Of a DNA stretch of 64,000 nt, positions 40,555 through 54,439 are shown in pieces. The stretch covers positions 15,014,225-15,078,224 of the forward strand of contig OZ023264.1 of NCBI GenBank assembly GCA_964006375.1. Reading direction: 5' to 3'. Each line of letters begins with the position of its first letter. Within the stretch, counting starts at the first letter, position 1. The translations under genes were made by a program, and so were the position numbers. The notes under the pieces are model-generated. The model ran no database searches, was not told the origin of the DNA, and saw only the letters and a list, made by a program, of their open reading frames with translations. Origin of the DNA: Tillus elongatus. Taxonomy: Eukaryota; Arthropoda; Insecta; Coleoptera; Cleridae.

Positions 40555-40985
40555 CAGGGTGATATACTTTTTCTTGTGAAAAAAGTTATGATAGTAACCA
40601 TATTACCACAAATTCACCACTGGTATTTTACGTAAGCCGCAACTTTTTAATTTGGCTGCTTGTTTTTGAAGAAATGACAAAATTGGAGTCTATATGGAAG
40701 CAGACCAGCCGGCAGTAATATCTGTATGGATGCCAAGCGATGCTGATAAAGACCGTCGGCATGTAATATCTTCAGAACCGATGATCTACTTACACTAGCA
40801 GATGTTCTTGTTAAACTAATTTCTGTATTATTTGCTACACGAACCTAAATCAGGTCTTGCTCAGGAGCGATATTTTTTGGACGGCCTAATATAACTCGCT
40901 TTGGAGAAAACGTATCAGTTTCACCTAATCTATCATAAAGATTTTGAATAATTTGTAATCCAGACGTCTCTTGCTTAAACGGTTT
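40555..40985 (-). pseudogene. Mariner-type transposase DNA-binding fragment
   Basis: Minus-strand peptides TSGLQIIQNLYDRLGETDTF, KNIAPEQDLI (then stop) and RTSASVSRSSVLKILHADGL resemble the helix-turn-helix linker region of the DD41D-type transposases here. The left end at 40555 is cagggtgatata next to TA, a mariner-like terminus. The catalytic part is missing. Confidence 0.55.
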
Positions 40986-41029
40986 TCAGCATAGGTACAT
41001 TAGACATTAAAATTTGTTTGCACATTAAA

Positions 41030-41030
<1 letters not shown>

Positions 41031-41118
<88 letters not shown>
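41031..41118. repeat. (TA)n tract
   Basis: A pure TA array of 88 bp, lying exactly at the 3' end of the LINE fragment that follows. Confidence 0.9.
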
Positions 41119-41120
<2 letters not shown>

Positions 41121-42530
41121 CGGTGGGCCTACAGCCTGTGCGGCATCGCGCATTTCGATCGCCATTTCTTCCTATCCTTCCAGTCCTCGGCCTCGATGGA
41201 TCTCTCATATTTTTCACAATTTTTTTTAAACGATTACGTTGTCGATCTTCCTCTACTTCTCCTTCCATGTGGTGTATACTCTAGAGCTCTCTTTGGCCAT
41301 CGTGTCACCTCCATCTTCATTACGTGCCCGTACCACAGTAACTGTCTGGATTCTACTCTTTCTGCTGTTGTAAATACGCGCCCCGTTTTCCTGATCTCTT
41401 CGTTTCTAATGTGTTGTATTCTCGAAATATTACATGACCTTCTTAAGAAGTTTATTTCCACGGTTTATATCAACTTTCTCTTTTTCTTTGAAAGCTGCCA
41501 GCATTTACAGCCGTAGGTTGAAATAGGCTCCACTAGATTTGTGTAGATTGTCGTTTTGCTTTGGAGTTATATTTTGCTTGAGCAGAGTGGCAAGTTTAGT
41601 AGACGAACAGCATTCTTTCCTTGTTGCGTCCTATTTTTGATATCATTTTTTGTTGTTCGATCTTCCAAAATAATGCTTCCCAAGTATTTAAATTCGCAAC
41701 ATTTTTTAGTCTGTGCAGTTGTAGGTCTGGGTCTTCTTCTCCCATCTTCAGATATTATGTTTTAGCGATGTTTATATTTAGACGCCATTTCTAATATTAT
41801 TTGCTTAATTTCCTAAAGTCTGCGTCGTTCTTACCATTTGCTATAATTATCTGGTCGTCAGCGAATAAGAGAGTCGTTAAGATTGTTTCTCCCTCTGTGT
41901 TCCCAATCCTAATGTTTTCCTTGTCCAGTTTTTGATGGCTTCTTGGATATATATCCTAAGAAAGGTAAGTGACAAACTGCACCCTTGCTTAAGCACCTTC
42001 GTCAAAGTTTCAAAAAGTGTCTTTAAATATCTTCAATGCTAATTTTAATTCATTATTTCAATATTCTGCCGTAAAACCTCTTCATTGCACTTGTCATACC
42101 TATAATTTTCGCACACCTTTTTATCGCCTTTTTATGAATGGAGCTTATATATGCTATATTCCGGTCTTCCGTAATGTTATCACCGTTTATTAAGCATTTA
42201 TTATACAAGTTCGCCAGATTTTCAAGTAGTATATCCGGTCCGTACTTATTAACTCAACGGGGATGTTTCCTTCCCCTGCAGTTTTTCTGATTTTTTTTTT
42301 CCAAAGTTTCTTTATTTCGTCCACAGTTATTCCGATCACTTCTTGGTTTCCGGCTGTTTGGCTGCTAATGTTTGTTATTTTGAAATCTTTTTTATTTTCA
42401 ATAAGCAGTGTTTTTTGATGGTCTACCCATTCTTTCAAACTTATCAGATTTAACTTGCTATTCTGTCTTCCTTCCTTTCCCAAGTTTTTTATAGTCCTCC
42501 ATGCTTCAGCCACTTTTGTTTATATCTTAT
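41119..42530 (-). pseudogene. LINE fragment (endonuclease-reverse transcriptase type), decayed
   Basis: Minus-strand order: MAEAWRTIKNLGKEGRQNSK (42513 on), VIGITVDEIKKLWKKK, ISSIHKKAIKRCAKIIGMTS, then after a large internal loss MEINFLRRSCNISRIQHIRN, RVESRQLLWYGHVMKMEVTR, WPKRALEYTPHGRRSRGR and RPRTGRIGRNGDRNARCRTG. This is the order of the pre-RT linker and C-terminal tail of the common insect LINE in which the tail reads as interact-and-compare motifs of the GHV..M type. The central polymerase motifs are absent. Inactive. Confidence 0.75.
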
Positions 42531-43640
42531 TTATTCCTTCGAAAAAACGGCCCTTTTTCTGCATACTTTAGGTAATCTTGCACAAATAAAAATAACAACT
42601 AATGTCATTAAGACGGTCATAAATTTGTTTATGACAGACCCCTACTATTTGGTTAATAAAATATTATCCGAAAATTGTTACGAAGAAGGTGTAGGCGCTA
42701 CTGTTAAAACCTCATATATTTAGAAAACGGTTGATTTCGGGGTCATTCAACAAGTATACTTTTTTGTTAAAAAATACCAATGAATGCTTATATTTATAAC
42801 CAAAATTTTCTAGCAACGTAACAAAAAGTATGAGTTTTAAGACTTGAAAGATCCCATCAGAAGCTATCTGCTAGAGTGATATATTTTTCTTACTATAAAA
42901 AACTCATTTGTACCAATTTGACAGAAAAGCGTCAGATTTTTTTCTAGAATCGAGGAAAATCAAATGCAATTTCCCACTTTAACATCTTATACCTCTTTTG
43001 ATTGTGATTTTTGCACTGAGGTACATAAATTTCGTCGCTACTGCTGCTCTGTCTACCATTAGTTTTAGAACACTGTGTATACAAATGAAAAATAAATAGA
43101 TTAAGATGCTACCTTCTTAACTTGATATATTACATCATTTAACAAATAATAATAGGAATAGCTGCTTAATATATCAAAACTGTTTACTTTAGTAAGAAGC
43201 GCGTCGGCCATTGACAGTGACAAAAAGACGAAACAGCTATTCACAAATCCTTGTTTAACAATAGATTAAAGAATACGGTAAACTTCTTTATAATACAAGA
43301 CACCTCAAACCTCACAGCATAAGAACTTGATGGACAGCTTAAATGAAAATGAATAGGATTTCAAAAGGTCTTCCAAAATTAAAACGCCAGGTAGAATATA
43401 CACAGGTCTATAAGGTAGTCTGTCTTTTTAATTTTGTTTTCGTTTGTTCATTAAGCTACCGCATCAGTTTAAATTGTTACATTTTTTAAAGACCTCATGT
43501 TAAGTAATGCATTTTCACAAAACTCTCTCTGTGCTTCATATAATGTGTAACAGAAATGTTAGTGATGAGAATACTTATATCCGAAGAAATCAAGAATTAT
43601 TCTAGATTCTCAAAGTAACGTTTTAAAACTTAATTGACAT
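42531..43640. other. About 1.1 kb of Dll intron without recognised features
   Basis: A phrase ending agaacactgtgtata at 43070-43083 resembles a mariner terminus, so part may be transposon-derived. No coding frame is supported. Confidence 0.4.
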
Positions 43641-43649
43641 TTATTGTTG

Positions 43650-44500
43650 TTGCCCCTACTTGGTGAAACCGTTCCATATTAAAGACAGACGTAGAAACAA
43701 TTTCTCTGGCTTTACAAATGCGAAGAAAACGGCAAATTGTGTAACCAGGGAAATAGTCTATACGTTGTACTTAATTGGCATTAAACTGTTTGCTTTAGTA
43801 GTAAGCTGGTTAAGGCAACAGGTTTATTCGCAGACAACAGGCTTTTTCGCTAAAACAGAAGAATTTCTCTGCGCGGTACAAGATCAGGTGATTATTACGC
43901 TCGCGTATGAGCGGCATATCTTGAGACAATATGTCAGCGATGTGTGTAGACTTTGTCAAAAAAAATACGGAGATGATACTGGATCTGGTGATTCTCTGGC
44001 CAGCAAGATTACAAGAAACGCCATGACAACGTGGCCAAGGCCTTCCACCAGGTCCCAGCAAAACATTACCGTCTTATCGAGTCAAAAGCTCCCGACTACA
44101 AGTGTAAAGCTGATGGTGTAGTTCGGAACGGTCAGGTCAGGCAGCTCTTGAACGTTCCGGTGGTCACCGACAGAGCAGTAGAAAGCCTAAGGCCTGACAT
44201 CTTGCTTATTGGCCAGAGAAACCGGGGGGCATTCATTGTGGAAATTGCTGTGCCACTCGACTAAAATCTTCTCTAGGAGATAGGGAGGAAACGACGAAAG
44301 TACCAACCACACGCAGTCGAACTAACAGAGTTGTACAAGCTGAGAGAAGTTTAGATCCTAATGGTCATATCAATAAATGGGCTTCTAATACCAGACAGGC
44401 AGAACCACAGTCCTGTCACTAAACTACCACTAATTTAAGAACTAGCTATTCTTGAGACGTCTTACATAATTAGGAAAGTCCTATCCCTGCAATAATATAA
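43650..44500 (+). pseudogene. LINE fragment with C-terminal nuclease-like region
   Basis: First frame: WLRQQVYSQTTGFFAKTEEF and LCAVQDQVIITLAYERHILR, then VCRLCQKKYGD (a partial zinc knuckle). After a frameshift near 43985: DYKKRHDNVAKAFHQVPAKH and SLRPDILLIGQRNRGAFIVE with IAVP. The PD...E.AVP pattern looks like the restriction-like endonuclease at the C-terminus of R2-type non-LTR elements. The remaining tail (YQPHAVELTELYKL) reaches about 44500. The polymerase part is missing. Confidence 0.7.
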
Positions 44501-44785
44501 AAAAAATTAGTTAGGTTTATCGTTCCATTCTACAGTCACCTTAAGATGAACGTGGTGCAAATATCTTGTGCCACGAGGGACCGAGTCGACCACGAGAACA
44601 ATAGGTTAGATCATATGCTGGCTGGATCCCTAAAGCCTGTGTTGTATAATGCGTCAAATGATTTCTTGTGGCAGGCAGTAGCAAAGACCTTAGCACGGTC
44701 TATGAAGTTTAGCGAAGAAATAGGCCATGGGACAGGGTTGACAATTTACAAATTGTTAGTTGGTTGTACAGAGTTTTTTATATTT
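44501..44785. other. Short stretch of uncertain origin
   Basis: An open frame from 44546 has balanced composition (MNVVQISCATRDRVDHENNR at its start) but resembles nothing I know. It runs into the 3' end of LINE-J, so it may be chance or part of another element. Confidence 0.35.
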
Positions 44786-46130
44786 CAACAACACACCACG
44801 AGGGCTTAAAGCCTAAATACTATCATACCATGGGTGTCGAAAAGGAGGAAAGAGGCAACTTGTTAATTCTGAACTTGAAGGTTTGGAGGTTTGGAAGAGA
44901 ATGAAAAACATGTGCCGGCAAGGAATTCCACAACTTGGAAGTCCTCGGGACAAAAGAGCGGGCATAACAAAATATTCTATGGCTGGTGACCTGGACAGTA
45001 AAAGGGTGCATTCGCTCTGTTCCCCTCGTAGATGTTGGGGGCAGCAGGTGGAGGAACTATGGAAGAAAGCTCATCTGAGCAGTGCCCGTGCAGTTATCTA
45101 TAAAAGAGAGAGAGAGAGAGAGAGAGGTCACCAACAGCACGTCGGTGGGCAAGGGATGGCAGCCTTTGGGTGAGGGTAGGGTCACCGATGAGACGTATAG
45201 CTCTCTTCTCAATGGAGTCCATGATAGCGAGTGTAGAAGCGGCAGCGGCACCCCAGATGTGGAAACAGTATTCGAGGTTTAGCCTTATTTATGAAGGATA
45301 TAAGGCATAGAGATTAGCTGGTGAAAAGTATTTGCGAGCCCGGAAAAGTAAACCAAATTTCTTAGTAGCCGCTTCTGCAATTGATGTGACATGTTGGTGC
45401 TAATTGAGATTTCGATCTACAGAAATGCCAAAAAGTGAAAAGGACTCATTCATTTGAATAACTTGGTTGTTCATTGTGATGGGTGTAGGGTTGGTGTATC
45501 TCTTATGAAAGCAAGACTGAGATTTGGTGGGGTTGAATTGTACAAGATTTATACTTCCCCAGTCTTTTTGGAGATCCACAAAGACAGAACCCTCCATGAG
45601 TCTGAGATCCTCATCTAATTGGGCTAAAGAGACAGGCTTAGAATATTGTTTATTTGAGTGGAGGTGTTGTCGTCCGCGTAACTGTGAACTGGGTTGGATG
45701 TGCTAAAGAGGAGGTCATTGATGTGGAGAAGAAACAAAGCTGAACCTTGAGGAACTCCTGCATTAATTGGATACAGTTTAGAGGAATGGCCATCCACGAC
45801 ATTAGAAATGCTCCGGTTGGAGAGGAAATTTGCTGTCCAGGTACAGAGTTTTGGTGGTAGGCCATAGGCCGGAAGTTTATTAAGCAGCGCTGCGTGTTAA
45901 ACCTGGCCGAATGCTTTGGATATGTCTAGAGCGACAATCCGGGATTCACCGTGTAGTTTGTGTAGACTGTGTTTTTCAAGAAATGTTAGTAATTCGGTAT
46001 TTATATACTTTCTATGACTTTAGTGACGACTGAAAGGAGAGAAATAGGCCTGTAGTTGCTAGAATGCGCTTTGGATCCTTTCTTGGGGACGGGTTGTACT
46101 CGAGTCTTTATATTATAACGTTTTGTGTTA
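44786..46130 (-). pseudogene. LINE-J, longest copy, with RT active-site motif
   Basis: On the minus strand, from about 46130: TWTANFLSNRSISNVVDGHS, LYPINAGVPQGSALFLLHIN, then VHSYADDNTST with the YADD polymerase motif at 45680-45669. Next come DLQKDWGSINLVQFNPTKSQ, PITMNNQVIQMNESF and the tail SFVPRTSKLWNSLPAHVF. The 3' end is at caacaacacacc (44788). This is the polymerase and thumb region of a jockey-like non-LTR element, 5' truncated, with several frameshifts. Three shorter copies share its 3' end. Confidence 0.85.
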
Positions 46131-46269
46131 TTTTAAGCTGTCGTGACAACATACTACCTGGTTTCGCATCGAGATGGCGACCCTGTGCTATGCCTCAAAA
46201 TGGTCTTTAGCCATGTTTTTAAAATACTCTGTTTTCCTGCTATATCTACTTTTACTTACGGGAAATTGT

Positions 46270-46900
46270 ATTAATTTATTTACTAAAAAATGCAAACTAG
46301 CCGTTTTTTTGTGTAAAATTATGATGTGAGTAATTTGGAATGTAACTTGGAGTGGTGGTTTTTAATTCAAGTGTGATTATTTTTAATAACTAATACATCT
46401 AGAAAAGGTACTTTATTATTAATTCCTAATTCGTGAGTGATTCTATTGAGTCAAATTGACTGTTAGGTCTATTAATACAATCGTCTACTTAGCATATAAT
46501 TGTGGTAAACCCTGCACAAATATCGCTCACATAACGAAAACACACTTTAGGAAAATATTCATTTTTATTTTCTAAATCCGTTTCAAATCTATCCATGGAA
46601 AAGGCCCGCAATGAATTTAGAGAGAGGGTTGCCCTATGCCCGTGCCTTGGGTTTGTTGAAAAAATTCGTAAGATTGAAATATATATTGTTTTATACAAAG
46701 ATTTGTTAAAGTGAAATATTCTTTACAGACCTCTTTACTTATGTTGTTTATTTTCAACAGTTGTTCTAAATACGTTAGCTTTTGTTTCGTGAGCACGCTA
46801 GCAAACAAAGAGGCTACATCAAATTAAATCAAAACCATGCCTTCAACCAATTTAACATTATTAACTTTATTACCTAATAAATTCAAGTGGATTTGTGTTA
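46270..46900 (-). pseudogene. Penelope-like element reverse transcriptase fragment
   Basis: Minus-strand order: FDVASLFASV near 46820, TYLEQLLKINNISKEVCKEY, YEFFQQTQGTGIGQPSL, after a shift VCFRYVSDICAGFTTII (the YVDD box changed to YVSD), then THELGINNKVPFLDVLVIKN near 46400. These are the PLE polymerase motifs in order. The changed active-site aspartate and the shifts mark it as dead. It lies next to PLE terminal repeats at 47011-48243 and may belong to the same insertion. Confidence 0.8.
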
Positions 46901-47064
46901 GAAGACAAATAAATTATAAAAATATATTATGGTGATGATAAACTCACATTTTTTTGGATAACTAACATATAAATTTGACTGTTTTTTATATAAAATGGGA
47001 GTTATATAATATAGGTAAAAAAGAACAGAACAAGGCTATACTCCAGACTGAATTTATTTAGTAA

Positions 47065-47111
47065 AAGCCCTACGCGTTTCGACCCATATATCTGGCCATC
47101 TTCAGGTGCTT
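47065..47111 (-). ncRNA. Hammerhead ribozyme motif B1
   Basis: On the minus strand: aagcac, core ctgaaga (47105-47099), stem II ggcc / ggtc, second box gaaac (47080-47076), a two-base loop, cleavage triplet gta (47073-47071), then gggctt (47070-47065). The core is intact. One substitution (a for c) weakens stem I compared with copy B2. Confidence 0.75.
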
Positions 47112-48143
47112 CCTGAAACATTACAAAAGGTGGTTGGGTCAGAAACAAAGTTTCTGGTTGGTCGGCAAGTATTACATGGCACAAGCAGTTACAAAATTCT
47201 AAACAGTCTTACAAGAAAAGTCTAAACATAAGCTAAAGTCAAAGCTAACATGCTCTACAACAGTAACATCAATAAAATCAAAGATAAAAGCTAAAAGCTA
47301 AAAGTTGAGAAATTAAAAACATCAAAATGTCCAAAGCTCAGCCGAGGCACCTCCAAGCACCAAAAGTAACAATGCAAAAGCAGTAAAAGTTGCTAAAACA
47401 GGTAGAAACCCGTGTAAATTAAGATTTAAAAGTGCACTGACACACCACACTCTGAGGTCTTTAAACAAATAGATAAAGAAGCTGCAAAGGCAGGTTGCAC
47501 AACAGGAGCAGAACTTTCAGAGAAAACACTGAGTTAAACCTATGCTACCTATAAAGAGTAAAACCAAAATGGCCAAAAATACTTACGTTCTGTTTTTTAT
47601 ATAACAGGAATTGAACTTTACAAGAAATCTATCATAGTGGCTGTTTTCATCGACTGTCGCTTTTGGTTCCTTGCACTATATGGGTGAAGGCATAATTAGA
47701 AGCATTAGAACCTCAAATCACAGCAATGGACAAACGGCGATACAAATAAAATTTCGCATTTGAAATGGAGGACAGTTAAAAGCCGAATATCTGAAGGTAA
47801 CGGGAAGGGACAAACAAATGAGCTACGACTTTTAGCTAAAAGTGACAAGTGACAGACAAGTGACATTGACATCTACCCGGCTGTGCCGAGCAGCACAGAA
47901 CACGTAACATTTCCGGGTTCCTTGACTCCACAGAATACTTAGGTTTTTCACTGTAGATGGTACTAGTTAGGTATATTTCTATAAATTGGTGGAAATATAC
48001 TTAAGTTGTGCCATCTACAGTGATAAACCTAAGTATTCTGTGGAGTCAAGGAGCCCGGAAATGTAACGTGTTCTGTGCTGCTCGGCTTGCCGACCTACCA
48101 AAAACTTTGTTTCTGACAGAACCACCTTTTGTAATGTTTCAGG

Positions 48144-48190
48144 AAGCCCCTGAAGATGGCCAGATATATGGGCGGAAACGCGTAGGGCTT
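48144..48190 (+). ncRNA. Hammerhead ribozyme motif B2, stem II weakened
   Basis: aagccc (48144-48149) pairs perfectly with gggctt (48185-48190). Core ctgaaga is at 48150-48156, gaaac at 48175-48179 and cleavage triplet gta at 48182-48184. Stem II has ggcg in place of ggtc, which disrupts pairing next to the core. The damage differs from that in B1. Confidence 0.7.
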
Positions 48191-48500
48191 TTACTAAATA
48201 AATTCAGTCTGGAGTATAGCCTTGTTCTGTTCTTTTTTACCTTGGAAATATGTCTAACCCAGACGTTGTGACGTTCAGAAATTACATATAATATAGATGC
48301 AGCAGAAATGTTGGTAGAAAAGATAATAGCATTTGTCTAGTTAGCTTATTCTAAAAACTTTGAATGTGCCACTGAAATATTTTTGACGCTTCTATTGACC
48401 AATTTTATTAAAAAACTGTATCGCACACATGCGATATGATTCATTAGCAAAATAAATATGACTCCTACTAGTATTATAACATTAACATGAAGTGGCCTTT

Positions 48501-50130
<1,630 letters not shown>

Positions 50131-50821
50131 TTAAAATATCATCCGCCTTTTTGCAAATAGCCGCAATTTTAGTGCAAAAAGAAGCATGGATCGAATACCT
50201 GAGATGAAATTGTCCATAGAGTATAACCTGGCATGAAACCACAATTGGTTAAGTGACTTTAATTGTGTGAAAACTAAGTATGATCGTTGCACACGGATCA
50301 TTACTTCAGTTAAGTTAGAGTAATCGTCATTGTCAACCGATAACCATCAACAAATAGTCTGTTAATATCGACACTATTATGTCCCATGTTTGCTTTCTCT
50401 GTCTTCTATATGTGCCTATAATACTCTCAATAGATCTTATCGTGATATAATATGTTATACAGAGTTATTGGTTTAGGCTCGTTAGATATATCTCTCCTGA
50501 TGTGTATTCGAGTGAATTTACTTTGAGTGATCCGCCACCCCTTTCGCTTGATTTATTGTTGGTATCGAAATTGTCAGGTGTGGCGTCAAAGTCAAACATG
50601 TGTGTATTTTATTAGACCGGTGCTTTTTAGCAGAATTTTATTTTAGACAAAATGTTGCTTAACTAAAATTAGAAGAAGCTAATGTTTTTTATCGCAACTT
50701 TAACTTAATATTTATTAATCACATTTATTTCATTTGTTGAAACATTTTCTAGTAAATGTGGTCTTAGGTGGTGACAAATTCAATAAATAAATTAAAACCA
50801 TCCGACATGAACAATAAAAAA
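50131..50821. other. No gene recognised
   Basis: About 690 bp of Dll intron with no repeat or frame that I can assign. Confidence 0.45.
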
Positions 50822-50945
50822 CGTTTTTGTGAATTTTCTTTAAAAAATTGACTAATGGGAAGATCCCCACTTTTGAATTTTGAAAAAATTTCTTCAAACG
50901 AGCGCGAACTAGAGCCCCTAGAATCCATATCCAGGGTCAGTTTCA

Positions 50946-51033
<88 letters not shown>

Positions 51034-51062
51034 TGAAACTGACCCTATATACGTTCTACGGG
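50822..51062 (-). repeat. R1 3' half with (TA)n and mirrored end
   Basis: Hairpin remnant, cgcgaactagagcccctaga, agggtcagtttcaattta, (TA)n 50949-51030, then aaattgaaactgaccctata. The sequence after the tract is the reverse complement of the sequence before it. Two R1 halves thus meet head to head at the TA array. Confidence 0.75.
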
Positions 51063-51428
51063 GTTATGGATTTGTTGATTAACAAAACACAGCTTTCCAA
51101 AATACTAATTTATTATTACCAACTATTTTCCAACACCAGTGTCAACTCAAATATATCTCTTCTCTATTATTAAATGTCCATAGAACTATATTCCACTATT
51201 GCCTTCTATGATCGCTTCTTATACACAAACACTTACTGTTGACTCGCTTAATACTCTATGGTCATTTTTCTACACCACCTTATTCAATACTGAACTAACT
51301 TACTCTGCGCACCGCTCGTCTATTTATACTGTCTATAGAGACTCTAGACGCTCTACACTATTCTACAATACTCTACACCTGTACTACTGGTCTATTCTAG
51401 AAATGCCATTCCAGAGTGTTCACTGTGG

Positions 51429-51430
<2 letters not shown>
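51063..51430. other. C/T-rich stretch of unknown origin
   Basis: Sequence rich in ctctac and ctattctag units (actctagacgctctacacta, tctattctagaaatgcc). It may be part of a terminal repeat of an LTR element, but I see no matching partner. An open frame here (from 51199) shows no family resemblance. Confidence 0.4.
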
Positions 51431-51521
<91 letters not shown>

Positions 51522-52180
51522 CACACCGATAACTTAAAAAATAAAGAGCCGAGTTTGATGACATTTCTGAGTACCTTCCTTTTGCAAGTGGCTTGGATAG
51601 GTTCGTTATCCAGGAAAATCGGCTCAGCTTTTCTTTCGGAAAAAATGTATATCTACGGAAATAACAAAGCAAGAGCAACCAAATTTGGCAGAAGTATGTG
51701 TATTATAAAGAGCGATGTACCAAAACTTAGGTCTGTAAGTTTAAAGAAAAAAGTTACAGTCATTTGAAAAAAAAAAAAAGATGTTTTTCTCAAAACGTCA
51801 AAATCGCGATTTGAAATGTCTAAATTGGCAACATTCAGGCAAGGAACCTGAAACAAATAGGGATTATGTAAAGAAAATGTCGCAAGAAGAGTGTACTGCA
51901 AACCCTTAAGTTTCAGGTTCAACCGTCATTGTCCTTCATTTTACTAAAGTATTTCCAGAAATTTTATTTCAAATCGACACTTACTCTGATGCTTTGGCGG
52001 TAGTTTTAGTTAAGTTTATGGTTAAACGGTCTATAATTTTTAGCTTATTTTCGTAGAAAACATTTGTTCATGAGGAGACCGCAACTTTTGACTTTTAAAA
52101 AGAATTCTTCATATGAGCGCAAACTAGGCCCCCTAGAATCGATATCCGGGTTTCGTTTCAGTTTTGATCTGTGTACATAT
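51431..52180 (-). repeat. R1 long-form copy with (TA)n, plus a second hairpin-side piece
   Basis: (TA)n 51431-51519, cacaccgataacttaaaaaa, the long-form tail (gttcaaccgtcattgtcctt, gatgctttggcggtag). Then from 52066 a separate hairpin-side block (gaggagaccgcaacttttga, ccccctagaatcgatatccg). Near 52183 a mariner-like end tacagggtgacg occurs. Confidence 0.7.
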
Positions 52181-52390
52181 ATACAGGGTGACGCAATTCT
52201 ATGGTAAGTAAAGCTCAATGTAATTGTTATTATACAAGATACGAGAAAAAGTTGTATACGTTAATTATAGGGTATCTTGAGCTGCATCTTATAAAATTAT
52301 TTTGACAATCACAGGGTGGTTGGTGATACCTACAATTATTGCATTTTTGCATTTTTTTAACGAAATATGATGCATGTTTGTGAAAAAAAG

Positions 52391-52672
52391 GAGACGCAGT
52401 AAGTGCGTTTTGGTAGCGAATTTTCATTAAATGCTTCAAATTTCTATAACTCAATTTGCTATTAACCTGAGGTTTGTTGGCTAGGAAACCAGTTTTCTCT
52501 GAAACATTTTAATCTTATTTTCGGAAAATTTTTGTATATTTTCAAACAATTCTTTCTACCATATAGGTTATACCGGTAACCAGATGGATGCCTGTTGGCA
52601 TTAGAGAGACCTACTTGCTATTAAAAACATTTTGATTAAAATTCACTTCCATAACGCACTTGCTGCGTTCAG
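52391..52672. repeat. M1 unit
   Basis: It starts agacgcagtaagtgcgtttt and ends ccataacgcacttgctgcgt; internal aggttataccggtaaccaga. It is preceded (52190-52390) by the same R1 tail that precedes the units at 26192 and 58311. Confidence 0.7.
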
Positions 52673-52849
52673 ACTTTTTTTCGTTTCTTTAACGTCGGTC
52701 TATTTCTGCAATTATGACGAATCACCGATGCCAAGGAGCAGTCTCACTTCACTTTTCGAATCCCTTACTTTCTGTAAAGAGAGTAGGGATCTTTAACGTG
52801 CCCTACGTCGCATTGTATACGCGGACCGTTCGCTTAACGCCAGCTCCAA

Positions 52850-53880
52850 AGGGCTGAACGTACAGATAGTCAAGATGCTCAAACATAATGCCATAACCTC
52901 TGTTGATATTAATATAAAGTATGTAGTGAAAATTTTTTAGGCCGCTTACGACTCAGTGAAAAGAAGCAAACTTTTTGAAATACTTAGAGAGTTTGAAATA
53001 CCCGAGAATATAGTCAAGCTGGTAACTGTGATACTACGTTACACCACGTGTGTGGTTAGGGTAAATGGAAAGCTGTCAGACGAGTTTGAGGTGAGAAGAG
53101 GAGTAAGTCAGGGCGATCTGCTGCCAACATTATTATTCAATATGGTTCTGGAGAAAGTAACAAGATACAGTGGCATAAATAAAAGCGGAACACTGTTTGA
53201 CAGGGATCAAGGAAACGAATAGTGGACATTTTGCAGTGAAAATGGGAGGGTAGAATGTCTTGAACTTTGAAGAGGTTGGAAGTTCTATGTACTTAGGTGT
53301 ATTAATAGATAATAGATGTGATGAAGACTTAGAAGTTAACTTGAGGATAGCCAAAGCCAACAGATGTTCGGGAGGACTTAGCTTCCTTAGATCGAAGAAC
53401 ATCTCGCACACGACAAAGCTTAGGTATATAGGACCGCGATAAGACCAACATTGACAAATTGATGTGAAGCGTGGACAATTAACAAAGGAGTCGAAGATAG
53501 AATATAGATATGGGAGATAAAGATACTGAGCAGAATTTTCGGAGGCAAGAAAATAGATTGCATTTGGCAAAAGCGTATAAATGCAGAAGTGTATCAAATG
53601 TATGTAGAAGCATCTGTGTCCCACGCAATCAAAGCACGCAGACTACAATGGTTGGGGCATATAGAACGAATGGGTGAGGAGAGAATGATAAAGAAGTGTT
53701 TTGGTCAAAGCCAGAAGGTAAAAGGAAGAAGGGCAGACCAAGAAATAGGTGACTTGGCGCAGTTCAGAGAGACTTGCAAGAAAAGGGGTTAGCAACTGGA
53801 GGATCACTGCAAGAGAGAGGAAATATATCACCAAGCAATGGGCCTAAATGGCCTGTGAATGCTTATATCTATCTATCTAT
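52850..53880 (+). pseudogene. LINE fragment with RT fingers-palm part and C-terminal tail
   Basis: After AAYDSVKRSKLFEILREFEI (near 52943) it reads TTCVVRVNGKLSDEFEVRRG and VSQGDLLPTLLFNMVLEKVT, the region just before the polymerase active site. The active-site block itself is deleted. The frame resumes with SSMYLGVLIDNRCDEDLEVN, LRSKNISHTTKLRYIGPR and ends with RRLQWLGHIERMGEERMIKK. The 3' tail is a short TATC array (53866-53880). It is like the 41119-42530 LINE in type but on the other strand. Confidence 0.8.
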
Positions 53881-54299
53881 GTACTGAAAAATAAGTTGAC
53901 GTTTCTAGTGGGAATTAGACTACACGTTCTTACCCCTGGACCACCGAGATTGCTAAAATTCAAATTTCAAGAAAATACATTCCTGGTATAGTATATCTAG
54001 TAAGTTCACGTTGAGTTTTACAAATAAGCTAAAATCGGTTTTGCGCTTGTAATAAAAATAGGAGGAGAGAATATGACAATTGTGTCAAAATAACATTTGA
54101 AATTTTGGTGCTTTAAAATTCAAAATATTCGAACATCTAAGTTAAAACAAGACAATTTTGTTATTGGACCATGATATAAAAATTCCAAGGATATATATGA
54201 AATATTGGTTATAGGAAACAATTATGGGAAGTTAATTAAAATGAAAAATTGGAAAACCAAAATCCAAGTGCAGTCAGTGCCAAGAAGATTTCGAGCTAT
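53881..54299. other. No gene recognised
   Basis: It contains the block cacgttcttacccctggacc near 53926 that also occurs near 15557. Otherwise plain intron. Confidence 0.4.
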
Positions 54300-54424
54300 A
54301 TTGCAGTTTTTCATTATATTCAAGTCCAAATTGTATCAATTGCAAACACAAGTTTAGTACTTAATTGTAAGATGCATTGTAAAATTTATACACCAATAAA
54401 CTAAACTAAACTAAACTAAACTAC
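54300..54424 (+). mobile_element. Retroposon 3' end with (CTAAA)n tail
   Basis: aaatttatacaccaataaac is followed by about five CTAAA units (54397-54422). A polyadenylation-like AATAAA just before a short tandem tail is typical of 5'-truncated LINEs. The left limit is uncertain. Confidence 0.6.
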
Positions 54425-54439
54425 GTAGCCTAAATAGAA

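Larger units (their letters stand above)
47011..48243. mobile_element. PLE family B: inverted terminal repeats with two hammerhead motifs
   Basis: 47011-47180 is the reverse complement of about 48085-48243 (gtaaaaaagaacagaacaag at one end, cttgttctgttcttttttac at the other). An inner inverted repeat pairs 47885-47960 with 48018-48092 (gagcagcacagaacacgtaa). Between the outer arms are about 700 bp of A-rich sequence with no open frame. Inverted terminal repeats carrying hammerheads, next to a PLE polymerase fragment, support a Penelope-like origin. Confidence 0.7.

Noticed and set aside
43660..44121. A 153-codon host gene
   Set aside because: The peptide matches the C-terminal region of a non-LTR retrotransposon and is frameshifted.
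53133..53624. 163-codon minus-strand frame
   Set aside because: It is the antisense of a LINE with recognisable RT motifs on the plus strand.
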